A stretch of DNA of 12,962 nt, from the NCBI GenBank assembly GCA_023418375.1, contig JAEZZV010000097.1, forward strand, positions 1-12,962, given 5' to 3'. This stretch comes from Actinomycetes bacterium (GTDB lineage: Bacteria; Actinomycetota; Actinomycetes; Actinomycetales; Cellulomonadaceae). The position numbers and the translations under genes are program-made. Positions 1 to 7,248 of the stretch are shown here, in pieces (the stretch's first letter is position 1; the number at the start of each line of letters is the position of its first letter). Under the pieces are notes generated by a model. That model was given only the letters and a program-made list of their open reading frames with translations. It searched no databases and was not told the DNA's origin.

Positions 1-31
1 GTTCAGGTCGCCTCCGCACCGCTCCGCCCCG

Positions 32-71
32 CGCGAACGCGACTGGAGCATTCGCTCTAGTCGCGTTCGCG
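32..71. terminator. Long hairpin, probable intrinsic terminator
   Basis: Positions 32-49 and 54-71 are complementary over 18 bp with one G-U wobble, closing a 4-base loop (ATTC, 50-53). No T tract follows on either strand, which is common for actinobacterial terminators. The hairpin lies about 210 bp beyond the parB stop in the direction of parB transcription. It could end the rsmG-parA-parB transcript, or a gene converging from outside the left edge. The pairing is read directly from the sequence; the terminator role is inferred. Confidence 0.55.
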
Positions 72-279
72 GGTCTCGCAGGGATGCCGGAGAGGTCGCA
101 CCGTGCTTCCAGGGTCCGGAGGGCCCGGGGGCCTCCAGGGTCCGGGTCCGGGGGATGGCCGCGTCCGGCTGCTCGCGGCTTCCGGGGGCTGGCCGCGTCC
201 GGGCGTCAGGCAGGGTTCCAGCGGCCGGCGGGCGAGGCGGAGGTGGGTGGAGCCGACGTGCCCACGGCCCCGGGTGCGC
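72..279. other. Non-coding stretch downstream of parB with short GC-rich repeats
   Basis: I see no convincing gene here. The open frames crossing it run straight into the antisense of parB and have no family resemblance. It contains imperfect direct repeats: TCCAGGGTCCGG occurs twice near 109 and 136, and TGGCCGCGTCCGG twice near 155 and 190. It is probably the 3' untranslated or spacer region after parB. Confidence 0.4.
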
Positions 280-1341
280 TCAGCGCAGAAGGCCCGGGTC
301 CTCGGGGGCGATGACGTCGAGGATCCGGTTGAGGTCCTGCACGGAGGCGAACTCCACGGTCAAGCGGCCCTTGGTCTTGCCCAGGGCAACCTTGACGCGC
401 GTGTCGAGGCGGTCGGAGAGACGGGCGGCGAGGTCGTCGAGCGCCGCGATCCGGTCGCCGGGCCGCGGGCCACGCGGGGCCGCCGTGGGCGCCGCCGGCT
501 CGCCACCGAGCGCGACGATCTCCTCCGTCGCCCGAACGGACAGGCCCTCGGCCACGATCCGCTGGGCGAGTCGCTCCATCGCCCCGGCGTCGGGCAGGCC
601 GAGGAGAGCGCGCGCGTGGCCCGCGGACAGCACGCCGGCGGCCACGCGTCGCTGCACGAGGGGAGGGAGGCGCAGCAGGCGGAGGGTGTTCGTGATCTGC
701 GGTCGCGAGCGGTGGATCCGTTGTGCGAGCTCATCGTGCGTGCACGCGAAGTCGTCGAGTAGCTGCTGGTAGGCAGCTGCCTCCTCCAGCGGGTTCAGGT
801 CGGAGCGGTGCAGGTTCTCCAGCAGCGCGTCGCGCAGGAGGTCGTCGTCGGCCGTCTCCCGGATGATCGCCGGGATGGTCGGCAGGCCCGCCTGCTGGCT
901 GGCCCGCCACCGACGCTCACCCATGATGAGCTCGTACCGCGCGTCGCCCTCGGCCTGCTCGAGCGGACGCACGACGACCGGCTGCAGGACGCCGATCTCC
1001 CGCACGGACGCCACGAGCTCGACGAGCGCCTCTTCGTCGAACACGGTGCGCGGCTGACGGGGGTTGGGACGGATCTCGCCGAGCGGGATCTCGGCGAAGC
1101 TCGCGCCGGGAACAGGGACGAGCTCCGGACCCTCCGACACGGCGACGCCCTCGGCCGGCTCGGGGCGAGCCTTCGCGGCGTGCCCGACGCCGTCCCTGTC
1201 GGCGGGGTTGCCGTCCGTCGGCGCGCCCGCGTCCAGCGAGGGCCCGGGGAAGAAGACGTCGACCGGCCGGGCGTCGCGCTCGGTGCCCTGCGGGATCAGG
1301 GCGCCCAGTCCCCGACCCAGTCCGCGCCGCTTCTCAGCCAT
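280..1341 (-). CDS. parB: Chromosome partitioning protein ParB (CTP-dependent clamp)
   Basis: This 353-residue protein binds parS centromere sites and, in this family, uses CTP to load and slide as a clamp along origin DNA. It opens with [17 protein letters not shown], the conserved N-terminal segment that contacts ParA. A variable, probably disordered linker follows (about 20-80). The CTP-binding and nuclease-like domain covers about 85-185, with GERRWRA at 141-147 and [10 protein letters not shown] at 175-184. The parS-reading helix-turn-helix lies at about 203-224, and the C-terminal dimerisation domain at about 297-353. The ATG shares one base with the parA stop (TGATG), and AAGGAG sits five bases upstream inside parA, so the pair is translationally coupled. 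Five parS-like sites at 3218-4122 are its expected targets. Confidence 0.97.
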   Translation of the reverse strand: MAEKRRGLGRGLGALIPQGTERDARPVDVFFPGPSLDAGAPTDGNPADRDGVGHAAKARPEPAEGVAVSEGPELVPVPGASFAEIPLGEIRPNPRQPRTVFDEEALVELVASVREIGVLQPVVVRPLEQAEGDARYELIMGERRWRASQQAGLPTIPAIIRETADDDLLRDALLENLHRSDLNPLEEAAAYQQLLDDFACTHDELAQRIHRSRPQITNTLRLLRLPPLVQRRVAAGVLSAGHARALLGLPDAGAMERLAQRIVAEGLSVRATEEIVALGGEPAAPTAAPRGPRPGDRIAALDDLAARLSDRLDTRVKVALGKTKGRLTVEFASVQDLNRILDVIAPEDPGLLR

Positions 1342-2354
1342 CAGAACTCCTTCGTGGGGACGGCGTCGCCGGACGGTGTGCCCGACGCGACCGCCAGGGG
1401 ATGGGCGCGCTCGGCGAGCTCACGGGCCGCGGCGAGGTAGGAGAGCGCGCCGGTCGATCCCGGGTCGTACGTCATCACGGTCTGCCCGTAGCTCGGCGCC
1501 TCGGAGATGCGCACCGAGCGGGGGACCGTCGTGCGCAGCGTCTGCTCGGGGAAGTGCTCGCGCACCTCGGCCGCGACCTGCTGAGCGAGGTTCGTGCGCG
1601 CGTCGTACATCGTCAGGACGATCGTCGAGACGTGCAGCAGGGGGTTGAGGTGGTTCTTGATGAGCTGGACGTTCTTCAGGAGCTGGCTGAGCCCCTCGAG
1701 GGCGTAGTACTCGCACTGGATGGGGATCAGCACTTCGCGCGCCGCCACGAACGCGTTCACGGTCAGCAGGCCGAGACTCGGCGGGCAGTCGATGAACACG
1801 TAGTCGAGGCGATCCTCACCCGCGGCCTCGCGGTGCCCGAGGTACGCGTTGAGCGCGTTGCGCAGCCGGTTCTCGCGGGCCACCAGAGAGACGAGCTCGA
1901 TCTCCGCGCCAGAGAGGTCGATCGTCGCGGGAGCGCACAGGAGGCGGGGGATGCGGGACGACCGTTGGACGACGGCGGCCAGGTCCTCGTCCTCGACCAG
2001 CACCTCGTAGACGGACGGGGTGCCCGCGCGGTGGTCGACACCGAGCGCCGTCGACGCGTTGCCCTGCGGGTCGTTGTCGATGACGAGCACGTTGAGGCCA
2101 GCCTGCGCGAGCGCCGCGGCCAGGTTGACGGCGGTCGTCGTCTTGCCGACCCCGCCCTTCTGGTTGGCGATCGTCAGCACGCGCGTGGACTCTGGGCGCG
2201 GGAACCGCCGGCCCGACAGCTCGATGCGTCGGCGCGCATCGGCGGCCAGCTGGGCCGCGAGCGGCGTGCTCTCGTCCACCTGGGGCAGCCCGTCGATGAT
2301 CGCCGCGCGTCGGGCGTCCTCTGAGGCGTCCTCGTGGACTTCGTCGTACTCCAC
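1341..2354 (-). CDS. parA: Chromosome partitioning ATPase ParA (Soj family)
   Basis: ParA is the Walker-type ATPase that binds DNA non-specifically and pulls ParB-parS complexes apart after origin duplication. Numbered from the chosen GTG (337 residues), the deviant Walker [10 protein letters not shown] starts at 66, the switch I region DNDPQGNAS at 93, and the Walker B segment YVFIDCPPS at 185. The [13 protein letters not shown] segment near the C-terminus is typical of chromosomal ParA/Soj. A 60-residue N-terminal extension rich in acidic and alanine residues precedes the ATPase fold, as in many actinobacterial homologues. I chose GTG at 2354 because AGGAGGAG lies immediately upstream; the frame stays open to 2444 but without a comparable ribosome-binding site. 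The stop overlaps the parB start by one base. Confidence 0.95.
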   Translation of the reverse strand: MEYDEVHEDASEDARRAAIIDGLPQVDESTPLAAQLAADARRRIELSGRRFPRPESTRVLTIANQKGGVGKTTTAVNLAAALAQAGLNVLVIDNDPQGNASTALGVDHRAGTPSVYEVLVEDEDLAAVVQRSSRIPRLLCAPATIDLSGAEIELVSLVARENRLRNALNAYLGHREAAGEDRLDYVFIDCPPSLGLLTVNAFVAAREVLIPIQCEYYALEGLSQLLKNVQLIKNHLNPLLHVSTIVLTMYDARTNLAQQVAAEVREHFPEQTLRTTVPRSVRISEAPSYGQTVMTYDPGSTGALSYLAAARELAERAHPLAVASGTPSGDAVPTKEF

Positions 2355-2356
2355 CG

Positions 2357-2364
2357 CTCCTCCT
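2357..2364 (-). promoter_or_regulatory. Ribosome-binding site deciding the parA start
   Basis: On the minus strand AGGAGGAG lies two bases before the GTG at 2354. Aligned as AGGAGG, the spacing is four bases. It is the strongest Shine-Dalgarno match around the alternative parA starts, so it favours the shorter protein. Confidence 0.6.
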
Positions 2365-2516
2365 GCTCTTGGGTCGGTCACATCCTGCCATCCGGAGCGC
2401 GGGTCCCCGCGCGCTCCACAGCACAGAGCCGCGTGGGTACCCATGCCACCGGGGCGGTGGCGGGGCGGCGCGACGTGTGGCGCTTCGGGGGGCGCTACGG
2501 GTGGCGCGACGTACGG

Positions 2517-3209
2517 TCAGCGCTTCCGCTTCGGGCGCCGCGATGCCGCCGCCGGCAGAGCCGGCCGCACACGGGCGACCCGGACGACGGTGGTCGGCGC
2601 AACCCCAGGGATGGTCTCGGCGCTGAGCACCTCGGCGTCGCCTCCGCCGAGCCCCGCGATGAGCGGCTGCGCCCCGTCGACCTCCTCCTGGGCTCGGGAG
2701 CCCTTCATGGCGAGGAGAACGCCGTGCTCGCGCACCAGCGGGAAGCACCACGTCATGAGTCGGTCCAGCGGTGCCACCGCCCGCGCAGTGACGACGTCGG
2801 CCGCGAGCCGGCCGTGCATCTCCTCGGCTCGTCGCTGCACCACGTCGACCGATGTCAGGCCGAGGCTCTCGGCGACCTCAGTGAGCCACAGTGCGCGGCG
2901 CTCCATCGGCTCGACCAGGACCACGTCGAGGTCAGGTCGAGCGCAAGCGATGACGAGTCCAGGGAGCCCGGCGCCGCTACCGACGTCGATGACGCTTCCC
3001 GTGGCCGGAAGATAGGGGAGAAGGGCCGCGGAGTTGAGCAGATGTCGCTCCCACAGGCGAGGAACCTCACGAGGTCCGATCAACCCGCGGAGGACCCCCT
3101 CGGCGGCGAGCGCGTCGGCGAATGCGGAGACACGGTCGAAGCCGTCGCCGAGGAACCCCTTCGCTCGCTGGGCCACCTCCACATCGACCTCGGTGGCTTC
3201 ACGCTCCAT
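2517..3209 (-). CDS. rsmG: 16S rRNA (guanine-N7) methyltransferase RsmG
   Basis: RsmG (GidB) methylates N7 of G527 in 16S rRNA using S-adenosylmethionine; its loss is known to give low-level streptomycin resistance. The 230-residue protein has the usual family length. RLWERHLLNS lies at 51-60 and the SAM-binding glycine loop VIDVGSGAGLPG at 73-84. The EPMERRALWL region follows, and the conserved TARAVAPL at 141-148 precedes the last strands. The tail (about 212-230) is basic, ending RRPKRKR. The ATG at 3209 has only GGAG two bases upstream, a short spacing, so a start a few codons downstream is possible. It sits before parA-parB in the same direction (162-bp gap), and a parS-like site begins 8 bp upstream of the start codon. 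Confidence 0.95.
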   Translation of the reverse strand: MEREATEVDVEVAQRAKGFLGDGFDRVSAFADALAAEGVLRGLIGPREVPRLWERHLLNSAALLPYLPATGSVIDVGSGAGLPGLVIACARPDLDVVLVEPMERRALWLTEVAESLGLTSVDVVQRRAEEMHGRLAADVVTARAVAPLDRLMTWCFPLVREHGVLLAMKGSRAQEEVDGAQPLIAGLGGGDAEVLSAETIPGVAPTTVVRVARVRPALPAAASRRPKRKR

Positions 3210-3217
3210 GGCTCCAG

Positions 3218-3233
3218 TGTTTCACGTGGAACC
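3218..3233. promoter_or_regulatory. parS: parS-like ParB-binding site 1, in the rsmG leader
   Basis: TGTTTCACGTGGAACC. Read on the minus strand it is GGTTCCACGTGAAACA, one base from the well-known Bacillus parS TGTTCCACGTGAAACA. It begins 8 bp upstream of the rsmG start codon, so bound ParB would overlap the rsmG leader. Confidence 0.88.
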
Positions 3234-3285
3234 GGGCGCGCCCGGAGTCGCCGGCCGGGATCGTCCGTGCGCGACGACTTCCCGA

Positions 3286-3301
3286 AGTTTCACGTGGAAC
3301 G
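3286..3301. promoter_or_regulatory. parS: parS-like ParB-binding site 2
   Basis: AGTTTCACGTGGAACG. The 14-base core GTTTCACGTGGAAC is identical to that of site 1; only the outer bases differ. Its start lies 68 bp from the start of site 1. Confidence 0.85.
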
Positions 3302-3667
3302 CCGCTCCGAGCGCGACCACGGCCGCGGTCCAGACGCTCCCGCCGAGCCTGGGTGGAACCCTGGAGGGCGGCGGGCTGCTGCAGACGCTGGGCGTGGGAA
3401 GGACCCGAGCCCGGGCCCTCCACGGGCGGCCGATGCCCGGAGGGCCCGCGAAGACCCCGTGCCCACAAAGCCCCGAGGCTCGTGGAGGAGTCGGTGGCAA
3501 GGTGGCGTCGATGAGGAACCAGGCGCCTGGAGCAGCGTGACGTCGCGCCGGGGTTCCGCAGCGGGTCCCTCGGAGTCATACTCCGGTGGCTCTCCCTGTC
3601 GTCCTCATCAAGCCGCCGCTGGTGAGTGCGCTAGGTGTGGATCAGCCACCTGCGAAGGCCACGAGGG

Positions 3668-3683
3668 CGTTTCACGTGAAACG
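3668..3683. promoter_or_regulatory. parS: parS-like ParB-binding site 3
   Basis: CGTTTCACGTGAAACG is a perfect 16-bp palindrome that extends to 18 bp (3667-3684). Its core GTTTCACGTGAAAC is the actinobacterial consensus. Confidence 0.9.
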
Positions 3684-4061
3684 CTGCCGACATTCCGCGG
3701 TGCCCACACTCACCGACCGACCGCACTCGACACGTGTCCACACCGGTTCCCGAGGCCGGCCAGATCCGCACGCTGCCGCCACACTGCATCGGGACCCACA
3801 GGGTGCCGTCACACAGGGCTGGCCTGGGTCGGTCGGCCCCTGACGAGGGCCACCCCACACCACAGGCCCGTCTGAAGCGCCGGCAACAGCGGAGACCCCG
3901 CCGCCCCCGATCTCTGGTCCGGCCCGCGACGGGCCTCGGCTCGGGGACGTCTGTGCCCACCACGCCGGGAGCCGCCGAGACAGCTGGTCGGGGCGGCCGA
4001 GCGACTCGTCAAGCGCGCACGCCCTGCCGAGGGTCAGGACCTGGGCCCTCCCGAGGAAGGT

Positions 4062-4077
4062 CGTTCCACGTGAAACC
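4062..4077. promoter_or_regulatory. parS: parS-like ParB-binding site 4
   Basis: CGTTCCACGTGAAACC carries the core GTTCCACGTGAAAC, the same asymmetric core as the Bacillus site. It lies 45 bp from site 5, measured start to start. Confidence 0.88.
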
Positions 4078-4095
4078 ACGCGCAGCGGCACATGC

Positions 4096-4133
4096 CACGA
4101 GGCCCCGGTTTCACGTGAAACCGGGGCCTCGTG
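4096..4133 (-). terminator. Perfect 38-bp palindrome: likely jag terminator built around parS
   Basis: Every base from 4096 to 4114 pairs with its mirror from 4115 to 4133. The outer arms (CACGAGGCCCC and its complement) are GC-rich and flank parS site 5. The palindrome starts 8 bp beyond the jag stop, where the rpmH-to-jag transcript should end. In RNA it would fold into a very stable hairpin, but no U tract follows on the minus strand. The symmetry is certain; termination is inferred from position and stability. Confidence 0.65.
4107..4122. promoter_or_regulatory. parS: parS-like ParB-binding site 5, inside a longer palindrome
   Basis: GGTTTCACGTGAAACC is a perfect palindrome with the consensus core. 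It forms the exact centre of the 38-bp palindrome at 4096-4133. Confidence 0.9.
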
Positions 4134-4141
4134 CGACCAGC

Positions 4142-4666
4142 TCAGTCCTGCGCGGGGTGGATCACCACGTGCCGCTCAGGCTCCTCGCCCTCGCTGTCAC
4201 TCACGAGCCCGGCAGCGGCCACGGCATCGTGAACCACCTTGCGCTCGAAGGGGTTCATCGGCTCCAGCGCGACCTTGCTGCCGGTCGACTGCACCTTGGC
4301 GATGGCCTCCTTCGCCACCTCGACCAGCTCCGCGCGGCGCCCTGCCCGGTAGCCCGCGATGTCCAGCATCAGACGGCTCCGTTCGCCCGTGCGCGTCTGG
4401 ACGGCGAGTCGTGTCAGCTCCTGGAGCGCCTCGAGCACCTCGCCGTCGCGACCCACGAGCCGCTGGAGGCTCCGGCCCGCCGACCCCTCGGCCACGATCG
4501 CAAGCGAGGCCCGCTGATGGTCGACGTCGATGTCGATGTCACCGTCAGCATCGACGATGTCGAGTAGCTCCTCCAGGTAGTCGGCTGCGATCTCGCCCTC
4601 CTCCTCGAGGCGGCGGGTCAGGCTGTCGTCAGGGGCCGCGGTGGCTGCGGTCGCCGAGTCGGTCAT
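4142..4666 (-). CDS. jag: Jag/KhpB-family RNA-binding protein (KH and R3H domains)
   Basis: This is the single-stranded-nucleic-acid-binding protein normally encoded after yidC. From the ATG at 4666 it has 174 residues. The segment RRLEEEGEIAADYLEELLDI starts near residue 18. A KH-like domain follows with VGRDGEVLEALQELTRLAV, and then an R3H-type C-terminal half (RAELVEVAKEAIAKV; LEPMNPFERKVVHDAV). Like other actinobacterial members it lacks the separate N-terminal Jag domain. The ATG has AGGAG four bases upstream. A GTG at 4693 would add nine residues and overlap the yidC stop by four bases, so coupled initiation there is a real alternative. In other bacteria the family binds many small RNAs and mRNAs; the substrate here is unknown. 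Confidence 0.9.
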   Translation of the reverse strand: MTDSATAATAAPDDSLTRRLEEEGEIAADYLEELLDIVDADGDIDIDVDHQRASLAIVAEGSAGRSLQRLVGRDGEVLEALQELTRLAVQTRTGERSRLMLDIAGYRAGRRAELVEVAKEAIAKVQSTGSKVALEPMNPFERKVVHDAVAAAGLVSDSEGEEPERHVVIHPAQD

Positions 4667-4689
4667 GTCACTCCTCGAGGTCCCGTGGG

Positions 4690-6078
4690 TCACTTCTCGT
4701 CCAGTTCCGGCTCGCTGTCGCCGGAGGTCTCCGGGGCGCTCCCGCCGTCGGCGGCGCCAGCAGCGGCTCCGCGCTTCGGACCGGCGGCCCTGCCACCCGC
4801 CGGCTTGCCGCCCGTGGGCTTGCCCGTGGCACCCGCCGGCTTCGCGCCAGCAGCCTTGCGGACCGCGGGCTTCGTCGCGGCGTCGGCTCCGTCGGCCTTC
4901 GCGCCTCCCGCGGGCTTCGCACCGCCGGCCTTGCCGCTCGTACCCGCAGGCTTGGCGCCGGGAGCCTTCGCTCCGGCGGCGCTCGTCGCGCCATCAGCGC
5001 CCGCCGGCTTCGCACCAGCAGGCTTGGCACCAGCCGGCTTCGCACCAGCAGGCTTCGCACCAGCAGGCTTGGCACCAGCAGGCTTCGCACCAGCAGGCTT
5101 CGCACCCGAGCCGGCCCCCGCCGACGGCGTCGAGCCGGTCGGGCGTGCCCGGTCCTTGCGGACCGGCTGCTGACGCTGACCCCGCGGCTTGGTGTCCTCG
5201 GCGGGCTCCTCCTCGAGCACGATGCCCTTCTTCGCCGCCTTCTTTGCGCGGCGCTCCTTGAGCCGTCGTTCCGCCTCGGAGCCAGGCGTCGGGTTGCGCC
5301 GGATGACGTAGAACTGCTGACCCATCGACCACAGGTTCGTCGTGGTCCAGTAGATCAAGACACCGATCGGGAAGTTCACACCCGACACCGCGAAGATGAT
5401 CGGCAGCGCGTACAGCAGCATCTTCTGCTGCTGAGCCATCGGGCCCTGGAGCGCCGTCGCCGGCATGTTCTTCTGGGTGAGCTGCTTCTGCGTGGTGAAC
5501 GTGGTCACCGACATGGCGACGATGAGCGCGACGGTGACGATCTTCACCGAGTTGCTGGCGTCCGCCTGGAAGAAGAACGATGAGATCTTGGCCCCGAACA
5601 CCTCCGCGTTCTCGACCGAGCTCGCGGTCGAGCGGTTCATCGGGCCGATGGTCGGGTACCGACCCGCGGCGATGTCGTCGAGGCTGTTCAGCAGCCGGAA
5701 CAGCGCGAAGAAGATGGGCGACTGCGCGAGCACGGGCAAGCACGACGAGAACGGGTTCGTGCCGTGCTTCTGGTAGAGCGCCATCGTCTCGCGCGTGAGC
5801 GCCTCGCGCGACGCCGGGTCGTTGCGACCCTTGTACTTCTTCTGCAGCGCCTGGAGCTCGGGGGACAGCATCTGCATCGCACGTGCGGAGCGGATCTGCC
5901 GCACGAACAGCGGGATCAGCAGCGCGCGCATGATGATGACGAGCGCGACGATCGACAGCGTCCAGGTAACGCCGGAGTCGGCCCCGAGACCGAGGTTCGT
6001 GAGCAGGTCGTGGACCCCGACCATGATCCACGCAACCGCGATCATGATCGGTTGCAGCAGGGTGTCGTACCAGGACAT
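4690..6078 (-). CDS. yidC: YidC/Oxa1-family membrane protein insertase with long repetitive tail
   Basis: YidC inserts and folds proteins in the cytoplasmic membrane, alone or with SecYEG. The 462-residue protein has the Gram-positive layout without the large proteobacterial periplasmic domain. Hydrophobic segments lie near 8-22, 38-58, 113-130, 178-195 and 220-250. The groove arginine is in IIMRALLIPLF (R51), and TNPFSSCLPVLAQSPIFFALF spans about 107-127. After NPTPGSEAERRLKERRAKKAAKKG comes a roughly 170-residue tail rich in Gly, Ala, Lys and Pro. That tail contains seven tandem GAKPA units (325-359) and ends in acidic SEPELDEK. A basic tail could contact ribosomal RNA, but the low-complexity part has no assigned role. 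GAGGAG lies nine bases before the ATG, next to the yidD stop. Confidence 0.95.
   Translation of the reverse strand: MSWYDTLLQPIMIAVAWIMVGVHDLLTNLGLGADSGVTWTLSIVALVIIMRALLIPLFVRQIRSARAMQMLSPELQALQKKYKGRNDPASREALTRETMALYQKHGTNPFSSCLPVLAQSPIFFALFRLLNSLDDIAAGRYPTIGPMNRSTASSVENAEVFGAKISSFFFQADASNSVKIVTVALIVAMSVTTFTTQKQLTQKNMPATALQGPMAQQQKMLLYALPIIFAVSGVNFPIGVLIYWTTTNLWSMGQQFYVIRRNPTPGSEAERRLKERRAKKAAKKGIVLEEEPAEDTKPRGQRQQPVRKDRARPTGSTPSAGAGSGAKPAGAKPAGAKPAGAKPAGAKPAGAKPAGAKPAGADGATSAAGAKAPGAKPAGTSGKAGGAKPAGGAKADGADAATKPAVRKAAGAKPAGATGKPTGGKPAGGRAAGPKRGAAAGAADGGSAPETSGDSEPELDEK
5002..5106 (-). repeat. Seven-unit 15-bp tandem repeat inside yidC (GAKPA x7)
   Basis: Seven in-frame 15-bp units encode GAKPA repeatedly (YidC residues 325-359). 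The units differ only by silent changes such as GCG/GCC and CCG/CCT. More degenerate GAKPAG copies continue toward the C-terminus. Loss or gain of whole units keeps the frame, so the length could vary between strains. Confidence 0.95.
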
Positions 6079-6095
6079 GTAGGCGTGCTCCTCGG

Positions 6096-6443
6096 TCAGT
6101 CGGCGCCGTGGGCGTGCGGCCCGACGGGATGGGCAAGCTTCGGGTCACGCGCCGGCGGCACGTCGTCGATGCCGCCCGGGGTCCAGGGGTGGCACCGGGC
6201 GAGCCGCCGCACCGCGAGCCAGCCGCCGCGCACGAACCCGTGCCGCTGCAGCGCCACGACGGCGTAGCTCGAGCAGCTCGGGTAGTACCGGCACGAGGGC
6301 GGCGTCAACGGAGAGACGAAGGTCTGGTAGATCCGGACGACGCCGATGAGCAGCAGGGCGGGGAGGCGACGCAGCCCACGCAGCACGGCCGTGGCCCGCG
6401 TGGGTGCGGCCATCGCGCCCGCCGGGGGAGCGGCGACGCTCAT
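6096..6443 (-). CDS. yidD: Membrane protein insertion efficiency factor YidD
   Basis: YidD is a small membrane-associated protein always found between rnpA and yidC; in E. coli it helps YidC-dependent insertion. The 115-residue protein has a hydrophobic/amphipathic N-terminal segment ([20 protein letters not shown], about 27-46). The family signature [15 protein letters not shown] follows at 48-62, then [15 protein letters not shown] at 73-87 and GIDDVP at 91-96. Conserved cysteines are C51, C57 and C84. The His/Pro-rich last 15 residues are variable in the family. The ATG overlaps the rnpA TGA (ATGA), implying coupled translation. A second ATG at codon 11 is possible. Confidence 0.94.
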   Translation of the reverse strand: MSVAAPPAGAMAAPTRATAVLRGLRRLPALLLIGVVRIYQTFVSPLTPPSCRYYPSCSSYAVVALQRHGFVRGGWLAVRRLARCHPWTPGGIDDVPPARDPKLAHPVGPHAHGAD

Positions 6444-6826
6444 CGGGAGCCACCCCGCGCGTCGGGCGGCTCGGCATCGAGACCGGCGCGCCGGGTCGCC
6501 GCGTGCAGGGCCGAACGGAAGTCGGCGGTCAGCGTGGCGTAGTCGACGCCGCCCGACGGCGGCAGCGCGCGCACGACGAGGTCGGCCCCCTCGGGGAGAG
6601 CCGCGCGCTGCTCCACCACGACACCTCGCAACCTTCGCCGGACCTTGTTCCGGACGACCGCCCCGCCGACCGCACGCGAGACCACGAGCCCGACCCGCGT
6701 CCCGGTGCCGGCGTCCGCGGCAGCCCGGCAGTGCACGACGAGCGTGCTCCGGCCCGCTCGCGCGCCACGCCGTACGGTCACGTCGAAGTCGGCGGACCGC
6801 CGCATGCGCAACTCGGCGGGGAGCAC
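6440..6826 (-). CDS. rnpA: Ribonuclease P protein component RnpA
   Basis: RnpA is the protein subunit of RNase P, which removes 5' leaders from tRNA precursors together with the RNA subunit (not in this window). From the GTG at 6826 it has 128 residues, close to the family norm. The start [14 protein letters not shown] matches the conserved RnpA beginning. The RNA-binding signature [14 protein letters not shown] lies at about 57-70. The frame is open further upstream, but that stretch overlaps rpmH and shows no conservation pattern, so the GTG is preferred. It starts 10 bases after the rpmH stop and ends overlapping yidD by four bases. The rpmH-rnpA pair is conserved across bacteria. Confidence 0.95.
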   Translation of the reverse strand: MLPAELRMRRSADFDVTVRRGARAGRSTLVVHCRAAADAGTGTRVGLVVSRAVGGAVVRNKVRRRLRGVVVEQRAALPEGADLVVRALPPSGGVDYATLTADFRSALHAATRRAGLDAEPPDARGGSR

Positions 6827-6836
6827 GCCCGATGCG

Positions 6837-6974
6837 TCAGGCGGAGAGCTTCTCGCGGCCCTTGCGCCGCCGCCCCGCGATGATGGCGCGGCCGGCACGC
6901 GTGCGCATGCGCAGGCGGAAGCCGTGGGTCTTGGCCCGGCGCCGGTTGTTCGGCTGGAAGGTGCGCTTCGACAC
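6837..6974 (-). CDS. rpmH: 50S ribosomal protein L34
   Basis: This 45-residue, very basic protein is read from a GTG start: (V/M)[17 protein letters not shown], then [20 protein letters not shown] and GREKLSA. It is a full-length match to bacterial L34, including the near-invariant KRTFQPN and THGFR..M.T..G motifs. GGAG lies eight bases upstream of the GTG. It is the first gene of the leftward rpmH-rnpA-yidD-yidC-jag operon and is easily missed because of its size. Confidence 0.97.
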   Translation of the reverse strand: MSKRTFQPNNRRRAKTHGFRLRMRTRAGRAIIAGRRRKGREKLSA

Positions 6975-7123
6975 GTCAAGCTCCGTAAGGTCGTCCCGGT
7001 CACCGCCACCACGGCGGACATCTACGCCTCCCCCGACAACGCACGCGCTGGGCGGCGCGCGCCGGTCTCACCGGGAGTCGGGAGGTGGGCACGCCAGCAG
7101 GAACCGTCGGGAACGGCTGTGCC

Positions 7124-7153
7124 ACGGTACGCGGCGGTGCCGCGAGGGGTCAA
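7124..7153 (-). promoter_or_regulatory. Candidate rpmH operon promoter
   Basis: On the minus strand TTGACC (7148-7153) is followed after 18 bp by TACCGT (7124-7129). These are good matches to the actinobacterial housekeeping sigma-factor -35 (TTGAC) and -10 (TAnnnT) elements. Transcription would start near 7117, giving a leader of about 140 bases before rpmH. Confidence 0.5.
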
Positions 7154-7239
7154 ACGCGCGAGGCCCTGGCCGAGGGGAGGTCGAACGGATCAGAATGCAC
7201 CCGTACGGCGGATTCGCGGCTCCGACACTCCGGGCACGA

Positions 7240-7248
7240 TGTGGATCG
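7240..7248 (-). promoter_or_regulatory. DnaA box upstream of dnaA (outer)
   Basis: On the minus strand CGATCCACA matches the high-GC DnaA-box pattern in its TCCACA half. It lies about 190 bp before the dnaA start and is weaker than the pair nearer the gene. Confidence 0.45.

Larger units (their letters stand above)
3210..4141. other. Non-coding parS cluster (probable ParB loading centromere)
   Basis: This 932-bp interval has no supportable gene: the open frames here are short, arginine/proline-rich and without any recognised family. It holds five copies of a palindromic GTTTCACGTGAAAC-type word, listed separately, at 3218, 3286, 3668, 4062 and 4107. They form two groups at the ends and one site near the middle. 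The clustering next to rsmG-parA-parB and about 5 kb from oriC matches the known placement of actinobacterial parS sites. Two DnaA-box-like words (3636-3644 and 3734-3742) and a 6-bp-stem inverted repeat (3571-3585) are also present. A promoter for rsmG should lie here, but I could not identify one with confidence. Confidence 0.85.

Noticed and set aside
1401..2324. A 307-codon plus-strand open frame opposite parA
   Set aside because: It is the shadow of parA, with compositional bias only.
3199..3579. Small minus-strand frame in the parS block containing repeated FHVK-like peptides
   Set aside because: The apparent peptide repeats are simply translations of the parS palindromes; no ribosome-binding site or family was seen.
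2334..3875. A 513-codon plus-strand open frame over rsmG and the parS block
   Set aside because: It is antisense to rsmG for much of its length, then crosses several parS sites. It shows no recognisable domain.
4166..4171. CACGTG inside jag as a sixth parS
   Set aside because: Only the central six bases match; the flanks lack the GTTT/AAAC arms.
5002..5106. Short direct repeats as a CRISPR array
   Set aside because: The 15-bp units are contiguous without spacers and encode an in-frame GAKPA repeat in yidC.
6440..7021. A 193-residue RnpA starting at 7021
   Set aside because: The added 65 residues overlap rpmH in another frame, and the conserved RnpA start is at the GTG 6826.
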